Below are positions 16,291 to 24,914 of a DNA stretch of 28,437 nt, piece after piece (position 1 is the first letter of the stretch; every line of letters starts with the position of its first letter). The notes beneath the pieces were generated by a model. That model worked only from the letters and a program-made list of their open reading frames with translations. It had not been told where the DNA came from and made no database searches. The stretch lies in the NCBI GenBank assembly GCA_937902125.1, contig CALDIB010000019.1:1-28437 (forward strand), given 5' to 3'. Origin of the DNA: an uncultured Treponema sp. Lineage in GTDB: Bacteria > Spirochaetota > Spirochaetia > Treponematales > Treponemataceae. The translations under genes were made by a program, and so were the position numbers.

Positions 16291-17613
16291 CTAGCTGTTC
16301 TTGCGGAAATTTTTGTCGGTAAGGACGCGGGCGGCGATTAGGCCAAGGGACAGGGAGCAAACCGTCAGCACGGCCTTCAAGACCCAAAGGGAGCCTTCCG
16401 AAACGTTTTCCAGCGCCAAAAAATAAATTCCCTTATACATAAAAAGGCCGGGCACCATAATCACGATTGAAGGAACCGTTATCGTAAGCCTTGGAAATCC
16501 GGTGAAGCCTTTTATCGCGGAAGCCAAAAGGCCGGACAAGAGGGCCGCCAAAAAAGCCGCCACTGAAAAAGGAATTTGGGTAAAGTCCAAAAGTTCAAGG
16601 CGGAATGTGTTGGAAAGGGTTCCTATAAGGCCCGCTGTGACGGCCATTCGCAAAGAGCTGTTGAACATAAGGGAAAAGCCAAAAACGCCAAAAAAGCTGG
16701 CCAAAAGCCTAAATAAAAGTTTCAGCTCAAAAGAAAGCTCGTAGCGCATGAAGTCTTCCGGCCAAAAGTTGAAGGCGTAGGCGCAAAGCCAGCCTGTCAT
16801 GGTGGCCACAAAAATTATCAAGAGCGCGTATAAAATTCTTTCAACGCCGCTTCTAAGGTCAAGCTTGGACAAGTCTATTCCGCCAGTTATCAAAGGGAAT
16901 CCGGGTATTACAAAAAGCATGGAGCAAATGTAGCCGGCTTGATGGGCGTTTGACACGCCAAAAAGAATTTCCGCTGACTTGACGAGGCCAATGTAAACCA
17001 AGCAGGCGGAAGCCACGCCAAGCGCCACGTTGGCGAACAAGGTTATGTGACGGTCCAAAAGCTTTTTGCGGAGAAAGTTTCCCGCTCCCGCTCCCAAAAA
17101 CGCTCCCAACATTTCCACAATTCCGCCGCCAAGCAAAAAAGTGAAGGCCGCGCAAGCCACGGCCGCCGCAAAGCCCAAAACAGGAGCGCTGTAATGGGGC
17201 GCGGAATTTTCGATTTCGTCCAAAAGCTTAAAGGCGCCCTTTATGGAAATGCAGTCGGCAAGGCGCTCAAACTCGTCGGCAAAAGCCCGCAAAAGGTTCA
17301 TCTTGTCGGTGTTCACGCCGGTTCTGCTCAAAGAGATTGCGTTGGCGCAACTTTCGCTTCCGCAGACGCAAGTGTATTCAATTGAAAGAAGTCCTATGTC
17401 GGCGTTCACCGTTATGCCCATGGCGCGGCTGGCCTTGTTCATAGCGGCGCGGACGCGGTAGGCCCCGGCGCCCACAGAAAGAATCATAAGCCCAAGGCGG
17501 CCCACAAGCGCGGCCTTGTCGTTAAGGCTGGCGCTGACGGCAGGCTCCTCCTCCCGCGCGTCCACAAGCTGGTCCCAAGATATTCTCATGTGCTGATTTC
17601 TAAACTTGCTCAT
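16291..17613 (-). CDS. ThrE-family threonine/serine exporter, two-domain form
   Basis: A 440-aa inner-membrane exporter of the ThrE (DUF1212 plus DUF3815) family, linked to efflux of threonine, serine and small peptides. The cytoplasmic N-terminal part (1-150) has the family's conserved region around ILSVGAGAYRVRAAM (43-57) and a Cys-rich VCGSESC. About ten hydrophobic helices follow, and the second half carries GFPRLTITVPSIVIMVPG. In many bacteria the two parts are separate genes; here they are fused as in Corynebacterium ThrE. A longer frame begins at 17646, but GAGG 7 bases before the ATG at 17613 decides the start. It is the last gene of the parC-membrane protein-yigZ-thrE group. Confidence 0.88.
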   Translation of the reverse strand: MSKFRNQHMRISWDQLVDAREEEPAVSASLNDKAALVGRLGLMILSVGAGAYRVRAAMNKASRAMGITVNADIGLLSIEYTCVCGSESCANAISLSRTGVNTDKMNLLRAFADEFERLADCISIKGAFKLLDEIENSAPHYSAPVLGFAAAVACAAFTFLLGGGIVEMLGAFLGAGAGNFLRKKLLDRHITLFANVALGVASACLVYIGLVKSAEILFGVSNAHQAGYICSMLFVIPGFPLITGGIDLSKLDLRSGVERILYALLIIFVATMTGWLCAYAFNFWPEDFMRYELSFELKLLFRLLASFFGVFGFSLMFNSSLRMAVTAGLIGTLSNTFRLELLDFTQIPFSVAAFLAALLSGLLASAIKGFTGFPRLTITVPSIVIMVPGLFMYKGIYFLALENVSEGSLWVLKAVLTVCSLSLGLIAARVLTDKNFRKNS

Positions 17614-17625
17614 ATAATTTCCTCG

Positions 17626-17659
17626 TGTCACTGTCAGGCTTGACAAGACAATTTTTTTT
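17626..17659 (+). repeat. REP-like palindromic element between yigZ-like and ThrE genes
   Basis: Reads TGTCACTGTCAGG...GACAAGACAAT followed by T8 on +, parallel to the copies at 3-72. It fills nearly the whole 45-bp gap between two - strand genes. The T-run is on the + side, so it should not terminate the - strand transcript. Confidence 0.5.
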
Positions 17660-18261
17660 CATTGCCCTATCAATAGTTTTCCCGCGCTCAAATTCTTCAA
17701 TCGCTCGCAAAAATCCCAAAAGCGCACTTCCGTAATTTGGCCTTTCACATAAACCCTGTCCAAAAATTCTTCCGAAAGGCCGTCAATCGGAAATTCCTCT
17801 AAGGCGCGGCGGACGCTCTTGTAAAGCGGGTAGTCGCAATCAAAGAAAAATTCTTTTTTTGGAACATACTCCTCCAAAGCGCCTTCTTCCCCGCACTTTT
17901 TCAAAAGTTCCTTGGCCGCGCCGCCGTAGGCTTTGACCAAGCCGCCGGTTCCTAAAAGGGTTCCGCCAAACCATCTTGTGACGGTCAGCATTATGTCGGT
18001 GGCGCCGCTTCCCTTCAACACGTCAAGAACCGGCCGGCCGGCAGTTCCGCTTGGCTCGCCGTCGTCGCTCAAGCCCATGACCTCGGCGTTTTTTCCAAGA
18101 ATAAAGGCGTGGACAACATGGGTTGAGTCCGAATATTTTTCTTTCTGAGCCTTTAAAATCAAGCGGGCCTCGTCCTGCTTTTGGCAAGGAATGGCTTCCG
18201 CTAAAAAACGCGAACCTTTTACAATTGTCTCACTTTGAATTTTCGCCGTTAAAATTTTCAT
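17659..18261 (-). CDS. yigZ: IMPACT/YigZ-family protein
   Basis: A 200-aa soluble protein of the UPF0029/IMPACT family, close to E. coli YigZ in length and layout. The defining block SDDGEPSGTAGRPVL (65-79) and TRWFGGTLLGTGGLVKAYG (95-113) are intact, followed by the ferredoxin-like C-terminal domain with GQ at the end. The eukaryotic relative regulates GCN2; the bacterial role is not settled (ribosome or RNA-linked functions have been proposed). The frame is open to 18339, but ATG at 18261 fits the family's N-terminus. That start lies 30 bases inside the upstream membrane-protein gene, so translation is probably coupled. Confidence 0.85.
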   Translation of the reverse strand: MKILTAKIQSETIVKGSRFLAEAIPCQKQDEARLILKAQKEKYSDSTHVVHAFILGKNAEVMGLSDDGEPSGTAGRPVLDVLKGSGATDIMLTVTRWFGGTLLGTGGLVKAYGGAAKELLKKCGEEGALEEYVPKKEFFFDCDYPLYKSVRRALEEFPIDGLSEEFLDRVYVKGQITEVRFWDFCERLKNLSAGKLLIGQ

Positions 18262-19195
18262 CTTTAAATTGGTCGTAATAATATTGAATTGAAAGAATGA
18301 CCGCGGCCGCCGTGTAAAAAGTGAGCGCGAAAGAAACAAAACTTATGAGAGAGCCAAAGGAATAAATTTTCGCGCTGGACTGGTAATTTTTGTAAATGAG
18401 CGCGTGGGACAAGTCAAAGACAAAAATCCAAAAAGCCTTTTTAAAGTGGCAAAGAAATTCAAAGGCCAAAAAGTTAAAGACGCGGCCAAAGAAAAACTTG
18501 AGGCTTTGACAAAGGGAGCGCCAAAATTTTTGGCCGTTCTTGTCGTAGACAAAACTCCAAGTGAAGGTGAACGGAAAATACAAAACAAAGGCCAGCGCCA
18601 AAAAGAGGACAAAGCAGGCCAAAAATTTTCGCAGGCTGTCCGGATTGCTTTTTACAAATTCCATCAAAGCGTCAGGGCTTTGAAATTCAGGCAGCGAAAA
18701 AAAGTCAACATAGTTCACTATCACGGCAAAAAGCGCCATGCACGCGACCATGGGAAGGACAAAAAAAGCCGCTCCTGCCCTAGCCCGCTTTTGCCGGATT
18801 CCCGCGAACAAAAAACTTAAGGCCACCGGCTGGTTTCGGACAAAGCGAAGGTTGCACAAAAAGAGGCCGTAATGCATGACAAAAATTATTGCAAGGGAAA
18901 GAAATTCAACAAAAAGAAAGACAAGCGCGGCAAGGCGGCCGTCAGAGGCGGACGACACAAAAACCGAAGAAAGGCTTAAGGCAAGGCCCGTCATCATTGA
19001 AGAAAAAAAAGCGGCCAAAAAGCAAAAAATCATCAGCATGAAAACCGCGCGGGGAACGGAAAATTTTTGCGACGACGAAAATTCTTTGGCCAGTTTAAGG
19101 GCGCTTTTTTTCGCCCTGCCCTTTTGTCCGCCGGCGCCCGGTACGGACTCGCTTTTTTCAAGCGGCAATTTTTCTTCTTGCATATCTGCGGACAT
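18230..19195 (-). CDS. Uncharacterised polytopic membrane protein
   Basis: A 321-aa protein I do not recognise. A charged Lys/Ser-rich N-terminus (about 1-45) is followed by roughly six hydrophobic stretches: LMIFCFLAAFFSSMMTG, AALVFLFVEFLSLAIIFVM, a central pair around AAFFVLPMVACMALFAVIV, ACFVLFLALAFVLYFPF and a last one near the C-terminus. The layout resembles DUF975-like bacterial membrane proteins, but I cannot confirm that. The longest frame starts at 19237 inside the parC gene. ATG at 19195, 1 base past the parC stop, is preferred; ATG at 19183 is also possible. No clear Shine-Dalgarno sequence is seen, so coupling to parC is likely. The 3' end overlaps the yigZ-like gene by 32 bases. 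Confidence 0.7.
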   Translation of the reverse strand: MSADMQEEKLPLEKSESVPGAGGQKGRAKKSALKLAKEFSSSQKFSVPRAVFMLMIFCFLAAFFSSMMTGLALSLSSVFVSSASDGRLAALVFLFVEFLSLAIIFVMHYGLFLCNLRFVRNQPVALSFLFAGIRQKRARAGAAFFVLPMVACMALFAVIVNYVDFFSLPEFQSPDALMEFVKSNPDSLRKFLACFVLFLALAFVLYFPFTFTWSFVYDKNGQKFWRSLCQSLKFFFGRVFNFLAFEFLCHFKKAFWIFVFDLSHALIYKNYQSSAKIYSFGSLISFVSFALTFYTAAAVILSIQYYYDQFKDENFNGENSK

Positions 19196-19196
19196 T

Positions 19197-21122
19197 CTAC
19201 AGTTTTTCGACGGGCTTTTCAACCTCGACGTTTTCAACTTCCTTTGGAGAAAGTTTGAAACCTTGCGCCTTCAAGCCCCGCTCGATAAAATCACTGGCCT
19301 TGAAATTTTCCTTGGCAACTTTCGCGCGGGCCTTTTTGACATAGTTCAGCGCGAACTTGAAATTTTTTCTTGTGTCAACATGAAGGACTTCCATGCCGTC
19401 AGGCGCGATGAAATAGTCGCGGTTCATAATCCAGCTGGGAACGCGGCATCGTTTTATGTAGCACTGCTTTGTTTTTGGGTCGCGGTAAATGGCGGTGAAC
19501 AAAACGTCGTTTATGATTTCCTTTTCGGCGTAGTTCACATAGACCATTCCGTTGTCAACAAAAAGCTTTTGGGGAACGTCGCAAACCGTATAGATGCCGC
19601 TTTTTCGCATTACAAAAATTCTGTCGTAGGGAGTGACCCGCAAAACTTCCGCGCCGCCTGAAACGCCGATTCCAATGTAGCCCTTGTCGTCGTAGCGAAG
19701 AGGAGTGTCCCGCTTTACAACGGTCTTAACGTCAACGGCGCTGAACTTGGCGATTTTTGTGTGGCGAACAAGCTCTTCCGGCTTGAACTTGGCCAGCATT
19801 CCGTTAAGGTATTCAACGGCGCAATCGGTCAAATGCTTTAGGCGCTTGGCGATTTCCTTTAGGCGGCCGTTAATGGCGGCAACCTCGTCGCGATTTTTGT
19901 TTATGTCAAAAAGCGAAATGCGGCGGATTGGAATCTTGAGCAAGCGCTCCACGTCTTCGTCAGTGATGTCCCGAATCAATTCTTTTTTAAACGGCTTGAA
20001 TCCGTCAATGACGGCCTTGTTCACGGCCTCGGCGGTTTTCATTTGTTCGATTCTTTTGTAAATGCGCTCTTCAATAAAAATGCGCTCAAGGGTTCTTTGG
20101 TGGAGTTCTTCCATCAATTGGCCCCGCTCGTATTCAAGCTCGTCCTTGATGATTCCCACAAGCTTCTTGGCGTAATACTTTACGATTTCGGTGGCGGTCA
20201 TGGCCACAGGCATATTGTCCTTAATCACCAGCATTTGGCAAGAGATGGACTTTTCGCAATCGGTGTAAGCGTAAAGCGCCTTTTCAACGTCCTTGGCGTA
20301 AACGCCCCGGGGAAGCTTGATTTCTATTTGGCAGTGGTCGGTGGTAAAGTCGTCGATGGAGCCAATCTTGATTTTTCCAGCGCGGTAAGCGTTCTCGATG
20401 GAATTAAGAAGGCTGTCGCTGGTGGTGTCAAGGGGAAGTTCGGTGATGACGATTTTCTTTTCGTCGCTCATGTCAAACTTGGCGCGGCTGATTATTTTTC
20501 CGTTTCCGTCGTTGTAGTTTGAAACGTCAATCAAGCCGCCGGTAGGAACGTCGGGATAAATCTCAAAGCTTTGTCCTTTAAGCGCTTTGATTTCAGCCTC
20601 GATGACTTCCTTTAAATTGTAAGGCAAAATTTTCGTGCTCATTCCAACCGCGATTCCTTCGGCTCCGATAATCAAGGCCACAGGAATTTTGGCGCGGTAA
20701 ACTTCCGGTTCGGTGGAACGGCCGTCATAGTTTGGAATGTAATGGGTGACGTGAGGGTTTGTGACCAAAAATTCTTTGGCCAAAGGATGAACGCGGCATT
20801 CGATGTAACGGGGAGCGGAAGCGCCGTCGCCGGTGAACATGTTGCCGAAGTTTCCCTGCTTTTCGATGAAAATGCCCTTGTTGGCCAAAACCACAAGAGC
20901 GCCGCCAATTGAAGCGTCTCCGTGGGGGTGGTATTTCATGCATTCGCCCACAACGTTGGCCACCTTTTGAAAACGGCCGTCGTCCATTTTAAAAAGCGTG
21001 TGCATGATGCGCCGCTGAACGGGTTTCAGTCCGTCTTCCAAATCAGGAATCGCGCGGTCGCGAATTACATAGCTTGCGTATTCAATGAAGTTTTTGTCAA
21101 AGAGATTTTTAATGAATGCCAT
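19197..21122 (-). CDS. parC: DNA topoisomerase IV/gyrase-like subunit A
   Basis: The DNA-breaking and rejoining subunit of a type IIA topoisomerase, 641 aa. The winged-helix region has HPHGD (65-69), and the active-site Tyr106 lies in APRYIECR (103-110). The breakage-reunion core runs to about residue 460. The C-terminal part is shorter than in E. coli ParC (752 aa) and has no recognisable GyrA box, so topoisomerase IV is preferred over gyrase. In the quinolone-pocket helix the usual Ser/acidic pair reads Ala70 and Gly74. The partner subunit gene lies 1.6 kb upstream on the same strand, separated by two ABC-transporter genes. The start is backed by GGTGGAAG just upstream and a promoter with a 17-bp spacer. 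Whether it acts in decatenation is inferred. Confidence 0.9.
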   Translation of the reverse strand: MAFIKNLFDKNFIEYASYVIRDRAIPDLEDGLKPVQRRIMHTLFKMDDGRFQKVANVVGECMKYHPHGDASIGGALVVLANKGIFIEKQGNFGNMFTGDGASAPRYIECRVHPLAKEFLVTNPHVTHYIPNYDGRSTEPEVYRAKIPVALIIGAEGIAVGMSTKILPYNLKEVIEAEIKALKGQSFEIYPDVPTGGLIDVSNYNDGNGKIISRAKFDMSDEKKIVITELPLDTTSDSLLNSIENAYRAGKIKIGSIDDFTTDHCQIEIKLPRGVYAKDVEKALYAYTDCEKSISCQMLVIKDNMPVAMTATEIVKYYAKKLVGIIKDELEYERGQLMEELHQRTLERIFIEERIYKRIEQMKTAEAVNKAVIDGFKPFKKELIRDITDEDVERLLKIPIRRISLFDINKNRDEVAAINGRLKEIAKRLKHLTDCAVEYLNGMLAKFKPEELVRHTKIAKFSAVDVKTVVKRDTPLRYDDKGYIGIGVSGGAEVLRVTPYDRIFVMRKSGIYTVCDVPQKLFVDNGMVYVNYAEKEIINDVLFTAIYRDPKTKQCYIKRCRVPSWIMNRDYFIAPDGMEVLHVDTRKNFKFALNYVKKARAKVAKENFKASDFIERGLKAQGFKLSPKEVENVEVEKPVEKL

Positions 21123-21140
21123 TTTCTTCCACCCGTGTCC

Positions 21141-21169
21141 ATTGTATCAGAAAAATTTTGTTTTGTCCA
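21141..21169 (-). promoter_or_regulatory. Sigma-70-type promoter of the parC gene
   Basis: On the - strand, TGGACA (21169-21164), 17 bp, TACAAT (21146-21141), 18 bases before the ATG at 21122, with GGTGGAAG as the Shine-Dalgarno sequence. It lies between the ABC permease gene and parC, so parC can be expressed independently of the transporter genes. Confidence 0.65.
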
Positions 21170-21216
21170 CCATCGCCGGCTTTCGCGCTTTCGCTTGAAA
21201 AAACTTAAGACGGCGA

Positions 21217-21891
21217 TTATTTGCTTCTGTCGGCGGCGGCCATTTGGCGCTCGCAGAAAGCGAAAAACTTTGTGAGCCCCACGGTAAGGCAAAGGTAAAT
21301 GGCGGCGCAAGAAAGAAGGGGAATCCAGGCGTTGTATGTGGCGTTCCGAATGTTGTCGCAAGTTTTTTGCAAGTCAACCACGGCGATGAAACTGGCCACC
21401 GAAGTTTCTTTTATAAGGGTGATGAACTCGCTAGTGTAAGTGGGAAGGACGGCTTTAAAGGCCTGGGGCAAAATTATTTTCATCAAGGTTTGGGACCAAG
21501 AAAGTCCAAGGGAGCGGCCGGCTTCCATTTGTCCCCGGTCAACACCTTGGATTCCCGCCCTAAAAATTTCGGCGCAGTAGGCTCCGGAATTTATTCCAAA
21601 GGCGATGACGGCCACAAGAACGGCGTTGCTCAAGCCCAAGGGAGAAAAAACGACAAAGTAGAAAATCATCAGCTGAGTCGCCATTGGAACGCCCCGAATC
21701 ACCGTGGTGTAAATTTCGGCGATGATTCTAAGGGGCTTTTTTTCGGAAATCTTAAAGATTGCCAAAACGCAGCCCAAAATCGTTCCAATGAGAATCGCGC
21801 AAAAGGCTATGAGCAAGGTGACGCCAAGGCCCGCGGGAATCAACTTCCAGCGGCCATGGCTAATCATTACGTCGTAAAAAGATGCGGCCAT
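21217..21891 (-). CDS. Polar amino-acid ABC transporter permease (HisM/GlnP type)
   Basis: A 224-aa inner-membrane permease of the His/Glu/Gln/Arg uptake family with about five hydrophobic helices. The EAA loop that docks the ATPase reads EAGRSLGLSWSQTLMKIILPQA, typical of the group. The N-terminal GLGVTLLIAFCAILIG is also characteristic. The gene is 9 bases downstream of the binding-protein gene, so the two are co-transcribed. No ATP-binding subunit gene is adjacent on either side; it must be supplied from elsewhere. The specific amino acid cannot be determined. Confidence 0.9.
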   Translation of the reverse strand: MAASFYDVMISHGRWKLIPAGLGVTLLIAFCAILIGTILGCVLAIFKISEKKPLRIIAEIYTTVIRGVPMATQLMIFYFVVFSPLGLSNAVLVAVIAFGINSGAYCAEIFRAGIQGVDRGQMEAGRSLGLSWSQTLMKIILPQAFKAVLPTYTSEFITLIKETSVASFIAVVDLQKTCDNIRNATYNAWIPLLSCAAIYLCLTVGLTKFFAFCERQMAAADRSK

Positions 21892-21900
21892 AAAAGCAAA

Positions 21901-22665
21901 TTACAAATCGCCGGCGGAAAGAATTTTCATGTCGCCTTCCAAAGGCATATAAGAATCCAGCATTTTTTTGTAAACGCCGTTTTCCTTGATTGTCTTTATG
22001 GTCTTGTTGATTGAGTCCAAAAGTTCCTTGTTGCCCTTTTTGACGGCAATGGCGTATTCGTCGGTAAAGAAATCGTCGTCAACAATTTTAAGTTCCGGAT
22101 TGCGGCGGACAATTTCTTTTGCGGGAAGCTCGTCAACTATGATTGACTCAATGGCTCCGTTCTTAAGGGCCAAGGCCGCGTCAATGACGGTCTTAAAAGA
22201 CTTTACCTGGGAGCCTTCAATTTCTTCGGTGGCGTAAATTTCGCCGGTGGTTCCAGCCTGAACGCCGACGGACTTTTTCTTAAGGTCAGAAACCGAGGCC
22301 GTGTCCTTGTTGTCGGCGCGGACGATGATTGTCTGCTTTGAAGAATAATACGGCTCGGAAAAATCCACGTTCTTTCTGCGCTCGTCGGTGGCCGTCATTC
22401 CTGACGCGATGAAGTCGATGGAACCGGCTTGAAGCGCGGCGATAAGGCCGTCAAAGCTCATGTCAACAACTTTTAGTTCCTGTCCGTAATCCCGGGCAAT
22501 CAAATTTCCAAGGGTGATGTCAAAGCCCACAACTTCGTTTCCTTCAATCCATTCAAAGGGAGGAAATGCCGCGTTAGTTCCCAAGCGGACGGACTTTCCG
22601 CCCTTTGAGCAAGAAAAAGAAGCCAGCGCAAAAAGCGCCGCAAAAGACAAAAGAATTTTTTTCAT
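21901..22665 (-). CDS. Amino-acid ABC transporter substrate-binding lipoprotein (SBP family 3)
   Basis: A periplasmic, lipid-anchored binding protein of 254 aa. The signal MKKILLSFAALFALASFSC ends with lipobox Cys19. The mature part has family-3 hallmarks: RLGTNAAFPPFEWIEGNEVVGFDITLG near the start (the FPPFE and GFDI blocks), GLIAALQAGSIDFIASGMTATDERRKNVDFSEPYY in the middle, and VGVQAGTTGE. It captures a polar amino acid for the co-encoded permease. A longer frame begins at 22704, but the ATG at 22665 starts a proper signal peptide and is preceded by AGAGG. A weak promoter lies just upstream. Confidence 0.92.
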   Translation of the reverse strand: MKKILLSFAALFALASFSCSKGGKSVRLGTNAAFPPFEWIEGNEVVGFDITLGNLIARDYGQELKVVDMSFDGLIAALQAGSIDFIASGMTATDERRKNVDFSEPYYSSKQTIIVRADNKDTASVSDLKKKSVGVQAGTTGEIYATEEIEGSQVKSFKTVIDAALALKNGAIESIIVDELPAKEIVRRNPELKIVDDDFFTDEYAIAVKKGNKELLDSINKTIKTIKENGVYKKMLDSYMPLEGDMKILSAGDL

Positions 22666-22685
22666 TTTAAATAACCTCTGCCCAC

Positions 22686-22714
22686 ATTCTAGCGCGAAAA
22701 ACAAAACAACACAA
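22686..22714 (-). promoter_or_regulatory. Possible promoter of the ABC transporter pair
   Basis: On the - strand, TTGTGT (22714-22709), 17 bp, TAGAAT (22691-22686), 20 bases before the ATG. The -10 is good and the -35 is weak. It begins at the 3' end of the parE gene, so read-through from parE is an alternative source of transcript. Confidence 0.4.
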
Positions 22715-22725
22715 TAGACCCGGAC

Positions 22726-24831
22726 TTACGCGTCTATGTCGGCGTTTGAAAGCAAGTGCTTTTCAATAAAGTCGCGGCGCTCCGGAGTGTTCTTTCCCAT
22801 GTAAAAGCCCAAAAGCTTTGGAACAAGCTTCAGCTGGCTTATTTCCACCGGCGTCAAGTGCATTGTCTCAGGCTCGATGAACTGGCGGAATTCCGTTGGG
22901 TTGATTTCTCCCAAACCCTTAAAGCGGCTGGTCTCCGCGCTCTTTCCAAGTTTTGCCTGCGCCTTGTCCCGCTCGTCCTCGGAATAGCAGTAAATGTTTT
23001 CTTTTTTATTCCTGACGCGGAAAAGGGGCGTTTCCAAAATAAAGACGCGGCCGCTTGTGACAAGCTCCTCAAAGTATCCAAGGAAGAAGGTCATCACCAA
23101 ATTGCGAATGTGATAGCCGTCGTTGTCGGCGTCGGTGGCGATTACGATTTTTCCGTACTTCAAGTTGGCCACGTCGGTTTCAATTCCCAGCGCCATCATC
23201 AACTGGTAAAGCTCGTCGTTCTTGTAAATGTCGCTCTGCTTTTTTCCGTACATATTTTCAGGCTTTCCCCGCAAAGAGAAAATGGCCTGATAGCTGGCGT
23301 CCCGGGAATGGGTCATGGTGCCGCTGGCCGAATCTCCCTCGGTGATGAAAATCATTGAGTTTTCGCCCTTGGCTCCGTCGCTTACATGGAACTTGCAATC
23401 CTTTAGCTTTGGAATTCTTATGCTGATTTTTTTCGCCGCTTCCTTGGCTTTTGTTTTTACAGCGCTAAGCTCTGTGCGAAGCTTTTCGTTGGTTTGTATT
23501 TTTTCCTTGATTTTGTCGGCGGCCTGAGGATTGTGGTGCAGCCAGTCAATCAAGCCGGCCTTGACTTCCTCCACAATCCATTGGCGGATGTCAGTGTTTC
23601 CCAACTTGTTCTTTGTTTGGCTTTCAAAAACCGGATCCTTAACCTTGACCAAAACGGCGCTGGCCATTCCTTCGCGAACGTCTTCCGCCCTAAAGGACTC
23701 TTGGTAAAAGTCGTTGACGCCCTTTACAAAGCCTTCTTTAAAGGCGTTAAGGTGAGTTCCGCCGTCGGCAGTGTATTGGCCGTTCACAAAACTAAAATGG
23801 TTTTCGCCGTAGCCGTTTGTGTGGGTAAAGGCAAAGCGGATATGTTTTCCTGTATAGCTTCCGATGGGATAAAGGCAAGTGTCTTCTATCTCTTTGTTCA
23901 GCAAATCGAACAAGCCGTTGTCGCTTTTAAACTCCTGTCCGTTAAGGCGCAGGGTCAAGCCTTCGTTAAGGTAGGCGTAATTCCAAATTCGCTTTTCGAC
24001 AAATTCCATGTTGAAGGAATACTTTCCAAAAATTTCTTCGTCGGGAACAAATTCAAAAAAAGTTCCGTTGGCTTGCTTTTCCTTTAGATGGCCCTTGCGC
24101 TCTTTGACCAGCTTTCCCTTTTCAAAAATCGCTTCCGCGCAGTCGCCGTCGCGAACGGACACAACCCTAAAATAACTCGAAAGCGCGTTGACAGCCTTTG
24201 TGCCCACGCCGTTCATTCCAACTGAAAACTGGAAAACGTCGTCGTTGTATTTGGCGCCAGTGTTGATTTCAGAAACGCAGTCAACGACTTTTCCAAGCGG
24301 GATGCCGCGGCCGTAGTCCCGAACCTTTACGCGGTTGTCCTTTACGGCGATGTCGATTTTTTTTCCAAAGCCCATGATGAATTCGTCAATCGAGTTGTCG
24401 ATGACTTCTTTTAGCAAAACGTAAATGCCGTCGTTTTGGTTGGAACCGTCTCCCAAGCGGCCGATATACATTCCGCTTCTTAAGCGAATGTGCTCCAGCG
24501 CGTCAAGGTGCTTGATTTGGCTTTCGTCATAATTTTTAACGGGCTTTGAAGAAGTTTGCGGAGCGGAAATTTTCGCCGCCCCCTGCGCCGCCGGAGATTT
24601 TTTTGAGGGAAGAGCCGCGGCGCTTTTTGCGGCAACAACAGGCGCTTTTGCATTTGCTGGAACTTTTGCCGCCGCTTTCACAGGAGTCTTGGCCGCGCTT
24701 TTTGGAGACGCAGTTTTTTTTGCGGGAACAGATTTTGCGGGAACTCTCGCCGCCGCCTTTTTTACGCCGGAATTTTTAGAAACGCTTTTGGCCGGCGCCT
24801 TTGCCGGAACTTTAGATTTTTGAACTGCCAT
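22726..24831 (-). CDS. parE: DNA topoisomerase IV subunit B with Lys/Ala/Pro-rich N-terminal tail
   Basis: The ATPase subunit of a type IIA topoisomerase, 701 aa. Residues 1-98 are a low-complexity basic tail rich in Lys, Ala, Pro and Ser with PAK/AAK motifs, like histone H1 or AlgP tails. Family homology begins at about residue 100 (IKHLDALEHIRLRSGMYIG). GHKL ATPase motifs follow: EVIDNSIDE, DYGRGIP and VGMNGVGTKAVNAL. The TOPRIM domain has ITEGDSASG and the acidic DADNDG. The remaining length (about 600 aa) matches ParE rather than the longer gyrase B. It pairs with the subunit A gene downstream. A strong promoter lies about 80 bases upstream, and GGTGGGG sits just before the ATG. Confidence 0.93.
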   Translation of the reverse strand: MAVQKSKVPAKAPAKSVSKNSGVKKAAARVPAKSVPAKKTASPKSAAKTPVKAAAKVPANAKAPVVAAKSAAALPSKKSPAAQGAAKISAPQTSSKPVKNYDESQIKHLDALEHIRLRSGMYIGRLGDGSNQNDGIYVLLKEVIDNSIDEFIMGFGKKIDIAVKDNRVKVRDYGRGIPLGKVVDCVSEINTGAKYNDDVFQFSVGMNGVGTKAVNALSSYFRVVSVRDGDCAEAIFEKGKLVKERKGHLKEKQANGTFFEFVPDEEIFGKYSFNMEFVEKRIWNYAYLNEGLTLRLNGQEFKSDNGLFDLLNKEIEDTCLYPIGSYTGKHIRFAFTHTNGYGENHFSFVNGQYTADGGTHLNAFKEGFVKGVNDFYQESFRAEDVREGMASAVLVKVKDPVFESQTKNKLGNTDIRQWIVEEVKAGLIDWLHHNPQAADKIKEKIQTNEKLRTELSAVKTKAKEAAKKISIRIPKLKDCKFHVSDGAKGENSMIFITEGDSASGTMTHSRDASYQAIFSLRGKPENMYGKKQSDIYKNDELYQLMMALGIETDVANLKYGKIVIATDADNDGYHIRNLVMTFFLGYFEELVTSGRVFILETPLFRVRNKKENIYCYSEDERDKAQAKLGKSAETSRFKGLGEINPTEFRQFIEPETMHLTPVEISQLKLVPKLLGFYMGKNTPERRDFIEKHLLSNADIDA

Positions 24832-24914
24832 TTATTTCCCCACCCTGCGTCCGCGCCAAAAAAATTTCTACGGCGCAAAAACCGCGCCCCGCGTCCGCAA
24901 AAAACAATGCGTTA

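Noticed and set aside
22756..23358. 200-aa + strand frame
   Set aside because: It is antisense to conserved ParE coding sequence and shows no family features.
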